Made by a program: the position numbers and the translations under genes. The notes below the pieces were generated by a model. That model was not told where the DNA came from and ran no database searches. It saw only the letters and a program-made list of their open reading frames with translations. From Turicibacter sp. (GTDB taxonomy: Bacteria; Bacillota; Bacilli; MOL361; Turicibacteraceae), in the NCBI GenBank assembly GCA_030531025.1, contig JAUMTV010000007.1, positions 1 through 54,708 of the forward strand: a DNA stretch of 54,708 nucleotides. The letters run 5' to 3'. Each line of letters begins with the position of its first letter. The first letter of the stretch is position 1. This document shows, piece by piece, positions 36,107 through 45,272 of the stretch.

Positions 36107-38299
36107 ATGTACCAATTAAACGGGTATGAAATATCAATTGATCATGTTTTAGAGCAAGCTAAAACGTATATTAAAAATCCAGAGAGTATTGCGATTATCG
36201 AGCGTGCTTTTGAACTTGCTTTTCAAAAACATAAAGATCAGCTACGTAAATCAGGGGAACCTTATATTATTCATCCAATTGAGGTTGCTTATATTTTAGC
36301 TAAATGGCAAACAGGTCCACGTACAATTGCGTCAGGGCTATTACATGATATTATTGAAGATACAGAAATCACGAAAGAAGAAATCGCAGAATTATTTGAT
36401 AATGAAATCGCTGAGATTGTTGATGGTGTGACTAAATTAACAAAACTTAAATATAAGTCAAAAGAAAAACAACAAGCTGAAAATCATCGTAAAATGTTAT
36501 TAGCGATGAGTAAAGATATTCGTGTCATTTTAGTTAAATTAGCCGATCGCCTACACAATATTCGAACATTAAAGTTTTTACCCCCTGAAAAGCAATGTTC
36601 GATTGCTCATGAAACAATGGAGATTTATGTTCCGATTGCCCATCGTTTAGGGATGTATCGTGTGAAAGCTGAGCTTGAAGATACGTCACTTCGCTTTTTA
36701 AAACCAGAAGATTTTTATCGTATTGCTCAATTAATTAAACAAAAGAAACATGAGCGTGAGCAACAAATTCAAGAAATGGAAGCCGAGATTACGGCTGCTT
36801 TAGAGGAATATCATATTCCATTTGAAATTAAAGGTCGTATTAAAAATATCTATAGTGTTTATAAAAAAATGGTGACTCGTAAAAAAGATTTCGAAGAAAT
36901 CTATGATTTATTAGCCATTCGTTTAATTGTCAACTCTGTTCCAGAGTGCTACTCTGCTCTTGGAGTCATTCATGCTAATTTCAAACCGATTCCAAATCGT
37001 TTTAAAGATTATATTGCAATGCCAAAACCGAATATGTATCAATCGTTACATACAACGATTATTGGTCCGAATGGAAATATTTTCGAAGTACAAATCCGTA
37101 CGAAAGAAATGGATGAGATTGCAGAGCAAGGAGTTGCAGCGCATTGGGCGTATAAAGAAAATCGTCAAATTACACCAAAACAAGAACAAAAAGAAATTCA
37201 AGATAAGTTAAAATGGTATGAAACGCTCATTGCTTATCAAGAAGAAGTTAATGATGCTGAGAAGTTAATGAAACTGGTGAAAGATGATATCTTTAATGCT
37301 AATGTTTATGTCTTTACACCAAATGGTGATGTATTTGATTTCCCTCCAGGATCAACACCACTTGATTTTGCTTATCGAATTCATACTGAATTAGGCCATA
37401 AAACAACAGGTGCAATCGTCAATGGAAAAATTGTCACATTAAATTATCAATTAAAAACAGGTGACATTATAGAGATTAAATCGTCACGTAATTCGTTCGG
37501 TCCAAGTGAAGATTGGCTAAACATTGTTAAAACGTCACAAGCTCGTCATAAAATTCGTCAGTACTTTAACCGTATTAAGCGAGAAGAATATACGCATAAA
37601 GGAGAGGAAATGTTCTTAAAAGAACTAGCCTCAAAAGATTTATCATTAAATGATATTGATATTAAAAAATTATTGAACATTTATAAAAAACAAAGTATTG
37701 AAAAGATTGATGAGTTATATTATCAAATTGGGCGTGGACGTCTCATTTCAAAAACAATTGTTGAACGTTATTTTGTTGATGAAAAAGAAGTAAATGATAC
37801 CGAATTAATTCAACAAATTAATGATGCAGCGAAATTTAAAGAAGAGCATCGTAAGAAAGCTAAAAATCGTTTTGGAATTATTGTTGATGGTTTAGATAAT
37901 GTCGATTTAAGAATCGGAAAATGTTGTCACCCGGTTCCAGGAGATCCTATCGTTGGTTATATTACGAAAGGAAGTGGGATTACGATTCATCATGCTGATT
38001 GTCACAATGCTAAAACGGATGGTCGTATTGTCTCAGTTGAGTGGGATGACGAACATTCAAATTCATTTAATGCAAAGATTAAGATAACAGCGCTTGATCG
38101 TAAAAATGTGTTAGGAGATATTATCCAAAAATTAACTGTATTAAATACTAATATTACAGAACTTAATGCATTAACATCAAATGATACAACAGTCATTAAC
38201 TTATCGTTATCGGTACGTAATGTTGAACAACTAGTGGGAATTGTTAATGCGATTAAGCGAATTAAAGATGTTTTCAGTGTCGAGCGTATTATTCAGTAG
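36107..38299 (+). CDS. relA: Bifunctional (p)ppGpp synthetase/hydrolase Rel
   Basis: Rel (730 residues) makes and breaks the stringent-response alarmone (p)ppGpp. The N-terminal HD hydrolase domain is intact (SGEPYIIHPIEVAYIL and LLHDIIEDTEIT), followed by the synthetase with the R-x-K-D motif (VTRKKDFEEIYD), typical of bifunctional Rel enzymes, and RFKDYIAMPKPNMYQSLH. A TGS domain (about 390-450), a zinc-finger/helical region (GKCCHPVPGDPIVGY) and a C-terminal ACT domain (about 655-730) sense the ribosome. ATG at 36101 is only 2 bases from AGGAG; ATG at 36107 is 8 bases away and is used. Confidence 0.96.
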   Translation: MYQLNGYEISIDHVLEQAKTYIKNPESIAIIERAFELAFQKHKDQLRKSGEPYIIHPIEVAYILAKWQTGPRTIASGLLHDIIEDTEITKEEIAELFDNEIAEIVDGVTKLTKLKYKSKEKQQAENHRKMLLAMSKDIRVILVKLADRLHNIRTLKFLPPEKQCSIAHETMEIYVPIAHRLGMYRVKAELEDTSLRFLKPEDFYRIAQLIKQKKHEREQQIQEMEAEITAALEEYHIPFEIKGRIKNIYSVYKKMVTRKKDFEEIYDLLAIRLIVNSVPECYSALGVIHANFKPIPNRFKDYIAMPKPNMYQSLHTTIIGPNGNIFEVQIRTKEMDEIAEQGVAAHWAYKENRQITPKQEQKEIQDKLKWYETLIAYQEEVNDAEKLMKLVKDDIFNANVYVFTPNGDVFDFPPGSTPLDFAYRIHTELGHKTTGAIVNGKIVTLNYQLKTGDIIEIKSSRNSFGPSEDWLNIVKTSQARHKIRQYFNRIKREEYTHKGEEMFLKELASKDLSLNDIDIKKLLNIYKKQSIEKIDELYYQIGRGRLISKTIVERYFVDEKEVNDTELIQQINDAAKFKEEHRKKAKNRFGIIVDGLDNVDLRIGKCCHPVPGDPIVGYITKGSGITIHHADCHNAKTDGRIVSVEWDDEHSNSFNAKIKITALDRKNVLGDIIQKLTVLNTNITELNALTSNDTTVINLSLSVRNVEQLVGIVNAIKRIKDVFSVERIIQ

Positions 38300-38311
38300 T
38301 GAGGTGAGATG

Positions 38312-38752
38312 GTGAGAGTCATTGTTCAACGAACAACTCAAGCAAAAGTAACAGTAGATGGAAATGTCACAGGTCAAATTGAGCATGGACTCATGTTATT
38401 AGTTGGGTTAACACACGAAGATGGTCTTAAAGATTTAGAATACTGTGCAAAAAAAGTTGCCAATCTACGTATTTTCGAAGATGAAGCAGGGAAGATGAAT
38501 TTATCCGTCAAAGATGTCGGTGGAGCCATCTTATCAATTTCTCAATTCACTTTATACGGTGAAACAAAAAAAGGAAACCGCCCAAGTTTTATTGAAGCGG
38601 CACGTCCTGAAGTGGCTGAGCCGTTATATGATCAATTTAATGAGATTTTAAGAGATAATTACGGTTTAAAAGTTGAAACAGGAGTTTTTGGAGCAATGAT
38701 GGATGTATCATTTACAAATAATGGTCCTGTTACTTTAATCGTTGAATCTTAA
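38312..38752 (+). CDS. dtd: D-aminoacyl-tRNA deacylase
   Basis: Dtd (146 residues) removes D-amino acids mischarged onto tRNAs. Its two active-site motifs SQFTLYG and NGPVTLIVE are intact. ATG at 38309 leaves only 2 bases after the GAGGTG site; GTG at 38312 gives 5 bases and the usual MRVIVQR start, so GTG is used. It begins 12 bases after rel, as in Bacillus. The promoter of the T-box-hisS unit overlaps its last codons. Confidence 0.95.
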   Translation: MRVIVQRTTQAKVTVDGNVTGQIEHGLMLLVGLTHEDGLKDLEYCAKKVANLRIFEDEAGKMNLSVKDVGGAILSISQFTLYGETKKGNRPSFIEAARPEVAEPLYDQFNEILRDNYGLKVETGVFGAMMDVSFTNNGPVTLIVES

Positions 38753-38770
38753 AAAAAAATGTATTATAAT
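38742..38770 (+). promoter_or_regulatory. Promoter of the T-box-hisS-aspS operon
   Basis: TTGAAT (38742-38747), a 17-base spacer and consensus TATAAT (38765-38770). The -35 box lies inside the last codons of dtd. Confidence 0.85.
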
Positions 38771-38776
38771 AGAGAA

Positions 38777-39032
38777 AACAGTTAATAATACACATACATT
38801 CGATGACTGAGAAATTCTATAAATAAAAGCCGGACCAGAGAACGAAGCCTAGGCTGGAAGCTTCGACGGATAACTTATAGATAGACACTCGTGAGAAAAT
38901 ATTCTGAACTAACAGTAGGAATATTCGTTGACGGCGTTAACGTTTTAAAGTGGCAATAGTAAATTTTGACTATTGCAAGTAAGGTGGTACCGCGTATATT
39001 ACGTCCTTAGAATGATTCTAAGGACTTTTTTT
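38777..39032 (+). promoter_or_regulatory. T-box leader RNA for hisS-aspS
   Basis: A complete T-box riboswitch, which senses uncharged tRNA and opens transcription by antitermination. Stem I contains CGAAGC/GCTTCG (38843-38864) capped by a loop with GCTG, with the AGAGA bulge beside it, and CTATAA/TTATAG lower down. GACAC at 38884-38888 lies where the specifier is expected and contains both GAC (Asp) and CAC (His). Stem III is GCAATAGT/ACTATTGC (near 38953-38977). The T-box itself, AAGGTGGTACCGCG, is at 38981-38994, and the terminator GTCCTTAGAAT/ATTCTAAGGAC with seven T is at 39003-39032. Confidence 0.92.
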
Positions 39033-39116
39033 ATACTCGAAAATGACTTTACACACTCGGTTCAAATGAATCGTCAAAAAGCCTCAACAAGTGATGACAA
39101 CGAAAGGAGATTTAAC

Positions 39117-40520
39117 ATGAATTTTAGTAAACCAAAAGGAACATATGATGTTCTACCTAAAGAAAGTGCTCGTTGGCAAAATGTTGAAAGTTTAATTCGT
39201 GAAATCTGTTCAATTTTCAACTATAAAGAAATTCGTACGCCAATGTTTGAAAGTACACAATTATATCACCGTTCAGCGGGTGAAACATCAGACGTTGTTT
39301 CAAAAGAAACATATGATTTTAAAGATCGTGGTGATCGTTCAATGACATTACGTCCAGAAGGAACAGCTGGAGTTGTGCGTAGCTACATTGAAAATAAATT
39401 ATATGCGGATCAAATGGTTCAAAAGATGTTTTATATTGGGCCTATGTTCCGCTATGAGCGTCAACAAAAAGGACGTTATCGTCAGCACGTTCAATTTGGA
39501 ACAGAAGTGTTTGGAAGTGCGGATCCTGCTATCGATGCAGAAGTTATTTCTTTAGCAGTTACTTTATATCAAGTATTGGGATTACGTAACATTAAAGTTA
39601 AATTAAACTCATTAGGAGATACTCAAAGTCGCGAAAACTATCGTGCTGCTTTACTTTCACATTTTGAAGGACATAAAGAAGAATTATGTTCAGATTGCCA
39701 AGTGCGTTTAGAAAAAAATCCATTACGAGTACTAGACTGTAAAGTAGACCGTAATAAAGAAATTATGCAAAATGCTCCTCAAATGATTGATCATTTAACA
39801 GATGAAGATAAAGCATACTTTATGAGTGTTCAAAAATACTTAAAAGCAATGGGAATCGAATATGAATATGATGCAACACTAGTTCGTGGATTTGATTACT
39901 ACACACATACTATTTTTGAAATCCAAGCTGAAATCGAAGGATTTGGAGCACAAAATACATTATGTGGTGGAGGACGCTATAATAAATTAGTTTCTGAATT
40001 AGGTGGACCAACAGTACCTGCAATTGGATTTGGTATGGGACTTGAACGTTTATTATTAGCGCTTGAAGCTGAAGGCATTCAAGTAGCAGGAGAAGATTCA
40101 GTTGATTTCTTCTTAATTACATTAGGTGAGGATGCAAAAGTCTTCGGATCACGCTTATTATTTGATTTACGTTCACGTGGACTAGCTTGTGAAACAGATT
40201 ACTTAGGGAAAAACTTAAAAGGTCAATTCAAACAAGCCGATCGTTATAACGCACGTTATACAGCTATCTTAGGCGATGAAGAGTTACAACATGGAATGAT
40301 TAATATTAAAAATAACCAAACAGGAACTCAAGAAAGTATTCCAGTTGGATTTATTATTGATTACATCATTCAAGATCAACAACGTAATCACCAACATGGT
40401 GGAGGGTGTTGTGGAGGTCATGGACACGATGAAGAGCATGGTTGCTGCGGTGGACATGGACATGATGAAGATCATGAATGCTGTGGTGGAAATGGGCACG
40501 GTTGCGGTTGCCAACATTAA
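39117..40520 (+). CDS. hisS: Histidyl-tRNA synthetase with His/Cys-rich C-terminal tail
   Basis: HisRS (467 residues) charges tRNA-His. Class II motif 1 (ARWQNVESLIREI), motif 2 (FYIGPMFRYERQQKGRYRQH) and motif 3 (AIGFGMGLERLLLAL), and the histidine-binding VRGFDYYTHTIFE, are all intact; the anticodon-binding domain runs from about 325 to 415. Residues 425-467 form an extra tail with 10 His and 8 Cys, built of repeats such as CCGGHGHDEEHG, which is not part of the normal enzyme and should bind metal ions. The frame is open upstream into the T-box, but the ATG at 39117 has AAAGGAGA at the right spacing and gives the usual MNFSKPKGTYDVLP start. Co-transcribed with aspS 15 bases downstream. Confidence 0.96.
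   Translation: MNFSKPKGTYDVLPKESARWQNVESLIREICSIFNYKEIRTPMFESTQLYHRSAGETSDVVSKETYDFKDRGDRSMTLRPEGTAGVVRSYIENKLYADQMVQKMFYIGPMFRYERQQKGRYRQHVQFGTEVFGSADPAIDAEVISLAVTLYQVLGLRNIKVKLNSLGDTQSRENYRAALLSHFEGHKEELCSDCQVRLEKNPLRVLDCKVDRNKEIMQNAPQMIDHLTDEDKAYFMSVQKYLKAMGIEYEYDATLVRGFDYYTHTIFEIQAEIEGFGAQNTLCGGGRYNKLVSELGGPTVPAIGFGMGLERLLLALEAEGIQVAGEDSVDFFLITLGEDAKVFGSRLLFDLRSRGLACETDYLGKNLKGQFKQADRYNARYTAILGDEELQHGMINIKNNQTGTQESIPVGFIIDYIIQDQQRNHQHGGGCCGGHGHDEEHGCCGGHGHDEDHECCGGNGHGCGCQH
40407..40511 (+). repeat. 36-bp tandem repeats coding the HisRS tail
   Basis: Two units of 36 bp (40407-40442 and 40443-40478) and a third of 33 bp (40479-40511) encode CCGGHGHDEEHG, CCGGHGHDEDHE and CCGGNGHGCGC. The units differ mostly at third codon positions, so the protein repeat is being kept by selection rather than being a fresh duplication; this last point is inference. 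Confidence 0.85.
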
Positions 40521-40535
40521 GAAGAGGTGAGTCAG

Positions 40536-42293
40536 ATGAATCGTACACATAATAATGGAGAATTAAGACTTGAACATGTTGGTCAAGTTGTTGAATTAAA
40601 AGGTTGGGTTGCTAAAACTCGTAATTTAGGCGGATTAGTTTTTATCGATTTACGTGACCGTTATGGGATTACTCAGTTAGTTGCTAATCCTGAAACAGTT
40701 AGTGCTGAAGTATTAGAAGCAGCTAATAAAGTAAGAAATGAATATGTTATTGCTGTTAAAGGAACAGTAGCAGAGCGTCAAAGTAAAAATCCTAATATGC
40801 CAACTGGAGATATTGAGATTGTATTAGATGAATTAACGATTATCTCTGAAGCTGAAATGACACCATTAATCATTGCAGATGAAACAGATGCGTTAGAAGA
40901 TACACGTTTAAAATATCGTTATTTAGATTTACGTCGTCCAGTGATGCAAAAGAACTTTATCTTACGTCATAACATTTTAAAATCAATCCGTAGTTATTTA
41001 GATGGACAAGACTTTATCGAGGTTGAAACGCCTTATTTAAATAAATCGACACCAGAAGGAGCTCGTGATTACTTAGTTCCAAGCCGTGTGCATGAAGGAC
41101 ATTTTTATGCCTTACCTCAATCACCACAAATTTTCAAACAATTATTAATGGTTTCAGGATTTGAGCGTTATTATCAAATTGCACGTTGCTTCCGTGATGA
41201 AGACTTACGTGCTGACCGTCAGCCTGAGTTTACTCAAATTGACATTGAAACATCATTTTTAACTCAAGAAGAAATCATGAATATGATCGAAGAAATGTTA
41301 GTTAAAATGATGAAAGATGTCAAAGGGTTAGATGTTGCTCGTCCATTCCCGCGTTTAAGTTATGAAGAAGCAATGGCTCGTTATGGATCAGATAAACCAG
41401 ATACACGCTTTGAGATGGAATTAATCGCGTTAAATGGTGTAGTCGCTAACTGTGGTTTCTCTGTTTTTGCACAGGCAGTTGAAGCAGGAAATGAAGTTAA
41501 AGCCTTATGTGTTAAAGGAGCAGCTGATCGCTTCTCTCGTAAAGATATTGACAAGTTAACAGATTATGTTAAAAAATATAAGGCTAAAGGTTTAGCATGG
41601 GTTAAAGTTGTTGAAGAAGGATTCAATGGACCAATCGCTAAGTTCTTTAATGAAGAAGAAGTTGCCAATATTAAAGCTGCTACAAATGCTGAAGTTGGAG
41701 ATTTATTATTATTCGTTGCTGATAAGAAATCAGTCGTTGCTGATAGCTTAGGAGCTTTACGTCTACACTTAGGAAAAGAATTAGGATTAATTGATGAGTC
41801 AAAATTCAACTTCTTATGGGTTATTGATTGGCCATTATTTGAATACGATGAAGAAGCTGGACGATTCTTCGCAGCTCACCATCCATTCACAATGCCAAGC
41901 TTAGAGACATTAGACACATTTGACACAGATTCACATAATGCTAAAGCACAAGCATATGATATCGTCTTAAATGGATACGAATTAGGTGGAGGGTCATTAC
42001 GTATTTATCGTCCTGATATCCAATCACGTATGTTTGAAACATTAGGATTTACAAAAGAAGAAGCAGAAGAACAATTTGGATTCTTAATCAATGCATTTAA
42101 ATACGGAACACCTCCACATGGTGGACTAGCATTAGGATTAGACCGTATTGCTATGATCTTAACTGGATCACAAAGCTTACGTGATGTTATTGCCTTCCCT
42201 AAAAATGCTTCAGCATCATGTCCAATGACAGAAGCACCTGGAACAGTAACTGATGCGCAATTAGAAGAATTACACATTCAATTAAGAAAATAA
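40536..42293 (+). CDS. aspS: Aspartyl-tRNA synthetase, bacterial type
   Basis: AspRS (585 residues) charges tRNA-Asp. An OB-fold anticodon-binding domain (about 1-105, [20 protein letters not shown]) is followed by the class II core with [14 protein letters not shown], motif 2 ([20 protein letters not shown]) and motif 3 ([13 protein letters not shown]), with the bacterial insertion (GAD) domain between about 280 and 420. A GTG at 40527 lies within the GAGGTG site, so the ATG at 40536 is used. It ends the T-box operon. Whether it is discriminating or also charges tRNA-Asn cannot be settled here. Confidence 0.96.
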   Translation: MNRTHNNGELRLEHVGQVVELKGWVAKTRNLGGLVFIDLRDRYGITQLVANPETVSAEVLEAANKVRNEYVIAVKGTVAERQSKNPNMPTGDIEIVLDELTIISEAEMTPLIIADETDALEDTRLKYRYLDLRRPVMQKNFILRHNILKSIRSYLDGQDFIEVETPYLNKSTPEGARDYLVPSRVHEGHFYALPQSPQIFKQLLMVSGFERYYQIARCFRDEDLRADRQPEFTQIDIETSFLTQEEIMNMIEEMLVKMMKDVKGLDVARPFPRLSYEEAMARYGSDKPDTRFEMELIALNGVVANCGFSVFAQAVEAGNEVKALCVKGAADRFSRKDIDKLTDYVKKYKAKGLAWVKVVEEGFNGPIAKFFNEEEVANIKAATNAEVGDLLLFVADKKSVVADSLGALRLHLGKELGLIDESKFNFLWVIDWPLFEYDEEAGRFFAAHHPFTMPSLETLDTFDTDSHNAKAQAYDIVLNGYELGGGSLRIYRPDIQSRMFETLGFTKEEAEEQFGFLINAFKYGTPPHGGLALGLDRIAMILTGSQSLRDVIAFPKNASASCPMTEAPGTVTDAQLEELHIQLRK

Positions 42294-42300
42294 TTAACTT

Positions 42301-42335
42301 AAAGACCTAGTTTTTTACTGACTAGGTCTTTCTTT
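42301..42335 (+). terminator. Terminator of hisS-aspS
   Basis: AAAGACCTAGT and ACTAGGTCTTT form an 11-bp stem with a 9-base loop, followed by CTTTT. Confidence 0.88.
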
Positions 42336-42573
42336 TATTAGGGGCAAAAAAAGTGTATAAAAATGCATTTTTTTGTGTAAAAAAATGGTCAACTGTTTTC
42401 AATCCTGTTTAAATCATGTAAAATGATTTTATATGTTTTCTCTTCAAAGATAAGCTGGTGCTGTTTAAAAGGGATATTAAACAACAGAATATAGCAGAGA
42501 AATACGATATATAGAAGAGATTAGGATAACAATTGATGTAATTGTAAACGGAGTCGAAAGGGATGGTACAGAC

Positions 42574-43260
42574 GTGAATGTGAAAAAGGTCATGAGGCAG
42601 CCACTAATAGTTTTTGGAAGTATATTTTTGATTACAACATTATTACTAGTGGGAGTTTTACTTTATCAAGTTAAGGGGATTGCTGATAGTGGAAAAAACA
42701 ATGATAATTCAGTAAGACCAAATCCACCAGTCGTGGAAGAAATACAAGAGGATTATCAATTATCGGATATGGCTACAGCTTATCAAAAAGAGATTTTTGA
42801 AGAACTAACTCAGGCTAAAGATGACTATCAATCAAGTCATACAGATTTAACCAAAGAAGCTTACGTAGAGTTAGTTGTTAAAAACTTTATTGCTGATTTC
42901 TATACATGGTCTAATAAAACAGGACGTAATGATGTGGGCGGATTACAGTTTATTGATGAAGAGATGAAAGTTAATTTTAGAAAACAAGCTATTGATAGTT
43001 TTTATGAAAATTTAGATTACTATCTTAAGGATTATGATTCAACCTCTTTATTGACAGTTAACAATGTAACTATTTTAGATGTTAATTTAGATGATACGAT
43101 AGAAGTAGAGGATGAAGTGATTGAATGTATTTCAGTTAAAGCAAGTTGGGAGTATGAAGACACTTCTTTTAATGATGCCGAGCAATTCCAAAACGAAGCA
43201 ACATTTATCTTAACTGAATCAAATGATTACTTAGTTCTAAATGCTATTTTAGCCGAGTAA
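42574..43260 (+). CDS. Membrane-anchored extracellular protein of the polysaccharide locus
   Basis: I do not recognise this 228-residue protein. A short cytoplasmic N-terminus is followed by one membrane helix (about residues 11-32) and an acidic extracellular part with a helical stretch (about 62-135) and a beta-rich end. It has a GTG start; the nearest ribosome site (AAAGGG) is a little distant, so the start is uncertain by a few codons. It ends 13 bases before the LCP gene, so the two are probably co-transcribed and may act together on surface polymer attachment. Confidence 0.65.
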   Translation: MNVKKVMRQPLIVFGSIFLITTLLLVGVLLYQVKGIADSGKNNDNSVRPNPPVVEEIQEDYQLSDMATAYQKEIFEELTQAKDDYQSSHTDLTKEAYVELVVKNFIADFYTWSNKTGRNDVGGLQFIDEEMKVNFRKQAIDSFYENLDYYLKDYDSTSLLTVNNVTILDVNLDDTIEVEDEVIECISVKASWEYEDTSFNDAEQFQNEATFILTESNDYLVLNAILAE

Positions 43261-43273
43261 GGAGGGAAAGAAC

Positions 43274-45112
43274 GTGTTTAATAACAAGGGTTTGAAATGG
43301 ATTTATAGATTAATTTTAATTTTACCGATTATTCCAATTGTTTGGAATATTATTTACTTAAATCAATATTCAGGATTTAATGCATCTTTGCGTTTAAATA
43401 TTTCATTGATTTTTGTCTTTTTATATTTAACAATCATAATGTTTGGATTATTTTTTATTAAAGCACAGAATAAAGTCGGAACTATTATTTTAACTGCAAT
43501 TTCCTTTATTGGTCTTTGTTTTGGAACCTATTTTGGATATGTCAATACGCGTGTTTATAACTCTTTAAATAATATGACAATGCAAGAGTCAGTTATTAAC
43601 TATAGCTTAGTCACTATGACAGATAGTCCTTTTAATGAAGTAAGTGATTTAGAGGGCTATACGATTGGAACATTGAATTTAACAAAGCAAGAAGTTGTTG
43701 ATAATATTAATCAGTTTTTAGAAGAAAATGAGCTTAAGGATGAAGCAGAAGTTGAAAAGTATGATTCACCAGTCTCAATGATTCACGATCTATACGATGG
43801 AAAAATTGATGCAATTATTGTCGGAGATAACTATGCGTCTTTATTTTCAGAGCAATTAGGATTTGAAGATATTAAAAATGAAACTAAAATTTTAGCTAAT
43901 ATCGAAACAGTTATCAAACAAGAGGAATCTAATCCAGCAATCACTAATACTTCATTAATTGATGAGCCATTCTCAATGTTATTAATTGGAGTTGACTCAA
44001 CAGAGCAAGGATTAGAAGCTGCATCATTAGCGGATTCATTAATTGTGGCAACAGTGAATCCAAAAAATTTATCAGTAACAATGACATCTATTCCACGTGA
44101 TTCTTATGTTGAAATTCCATGTTTTAATAATACAAAAGATAAAATCACGCATTCAAACAATGGTGGAACAACATGTGTTATTGAATCAGTGGAAAAGATG
44201 TTTGATTTAAATATTCCTTATTATGTTAAAATTAACTTTAAAGGTGTTGTAGAATTAGTTGATACAATTGGCGGTATTTATGTAGATGTACCTGTTACTA
44301 TCGAGGAACAAGATAGTAATCGTCAATTTGGGGAACATTTAATTACTGTTGAAGAAGGATATCAACATTTAAATGGGGAACAGGCGCTAGCACTTTCGCG
44401 TCATCGTAAGACATTAGCAAAAGGTGATTTAGGACGTGCAGAACATCAACAATTAGTTATTGAAGGAATTGTTAACCAAATGTTAACAGAAATGAATACA
44501 GTAGGTGATTTTTTAGATTTATTAGACGTTTTAGGAAATAATATTGAAACAAATATTTCAATTAATCAAATGACATCTGGTTTACAGTATTTACTTGGAC
44601 TTGTACCAACCTTTAATGGACAAAATCCATTAGATTTTATTCATATTAAAAGTATGGTTGTAAGTGCACAATATGGTTATATGGATAATCCTTATTATAG
44701 TTTTAAATTAAGCTATGCATTTCCTTATAAAGGAGCAATTGAAGATGCTCGTAAACAGATGTTAATTAATTTAGAAAAAGAATCACCAAAATTCAACTTT
44801 AACTTTACCTTTAATGGATTTGAAGAGTATCAAGGAGCACAGTGGGTGAAAACATATTATAATGAGTCACTTCCTGGTGGGGCAACAGAAAATAGTACAA
44901 GTACAGATGATAATGATGAGATGGAAACTCCTGTGAAAGGCGAATCAAACTCATCAATCAATAATAATCCGATTGTGACACCACCGATTACTAATTCGGG
45001 CAATACAGGTTCAACTAATGGAGGAACTGGAGGTTCAACTGGTGAAAATACGCCGCCATCAGACACACCTGAGCAGCCTGAAAATGTAGCTCCTCAAGAA
45101 GGAACTAATTAG
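43274..45112 (+). CDS. LytR-CpsA-Psr (LCP) family glycopolymer ligase
   Basis: A 612-residue membrane protein. Three N-terminal helices (about residues 8-95) are followed by an extracellular region (about 105-225) that resembles a solute-binding-like domain (SDLEGYTIGTLN, KIDAIIVGDNY), and then the LCP domain (about 235-440) with LLIGVD, TSIPRDSYVEIP, HSNNGG and ALALSRHRK plus DLGRAEHQQ, the residues that bind the lipid-diphosphate. LCP enzymes transfer wall teichoic acid, capsule or related glycopolymers onto peptidoglycan. The C-terminal 60 residues are a low-complexity Ser/Thr/Gly/Pro tail. A GTG start lies 7 bases after GGAGGG. It opens the polysaccharide cluster. Confidence 0.88.
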   Translation: MFNNKGLKWIYRLILILPIIPIVWNIIYLNQYSGFNASLRLNISLIFVFLYLTIIMFGLFFIKAQNKVGTIILTAISFIGLCFGTYFGYVNTRVYNSLNNMTMQESVINYSLVTMTDSPFNEVSDLEGYTIGTLNLTKQEVVDNINQFLEENELKDEAEVEKYDSPVSMIHDLYDGKIDAIIVGDNYASLFSEQLGFEDIKNETKILANIETVIKQEESNPAITNTSLIDEPFSMLLIGVDSTEQGLEAASLADSLIVATVNPKNLSVTMTSIPRDSYVEIPCFNNTKDKITHSNNGGTTCVIESVEKMFDLNIPYYVKINFKGVVELVDTIGGIYVDVPVTIEEQDSNRQFGEHLITVEEGYQHLNGEQALALSRHRKTLAKGDLGRAEHQQLVIEGIVNQMLTEMNTVGDFLDLLDVLGNNIETNISINQMTSGLQYLLGLVPTFNGQNPLDFIHIKSMVVSAQYGYMDNPYYSFKLSYAFPYKGAIEDARKQMLINLEKESPKFNFNFTFNGFEEYQGAQWVKTYYNESLPGGATENSTSTDDNDEMETPVKGESNSSINNNPIVTPPITNSGNTGSTNGGTGGSTGENTPPSDTPEQPENVAPQEGTN

Positions 45113-45176
45113 TTTAAATGTTATTTTAGAGTTAAATAATAAAATAAAGACAGTCAAAAGTCTTTGGAAGAGAAGC

Positions 45177-45207
45177 GTGTGTCATGGTCTTTCTATGACA
45201 CACCTTT
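45177..45207 (+). terminator. Probable terminator after LCP gene
   Basis: GTGTGTCAT and ATGACACAC form a 9-bp stem with a 9-base loop followed by CTTTTC. The T run is short, so some read-through into the flippase gene is likely. Confidence 0.6.
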
Positions 45208-45272
45208 TCATAATGTTTAATTTTGATAAGTTATAGTCGAATCGGAAAGACTATAGAATTAGAGGTGATTTT

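Noticed and set aside
38973..39116. Upstream extension of the hisS frame
   Set aside because: It runs through the T-box and terminator; the ATG at 39117 has the ribosome site and the family N-terminus.
40407..40511. Tail repeats of hisS as a CRISPR or mobile repeat
   Set aside because: The repeats are in frame, contiguous without spacers, and encode a regular His/Cys motif.
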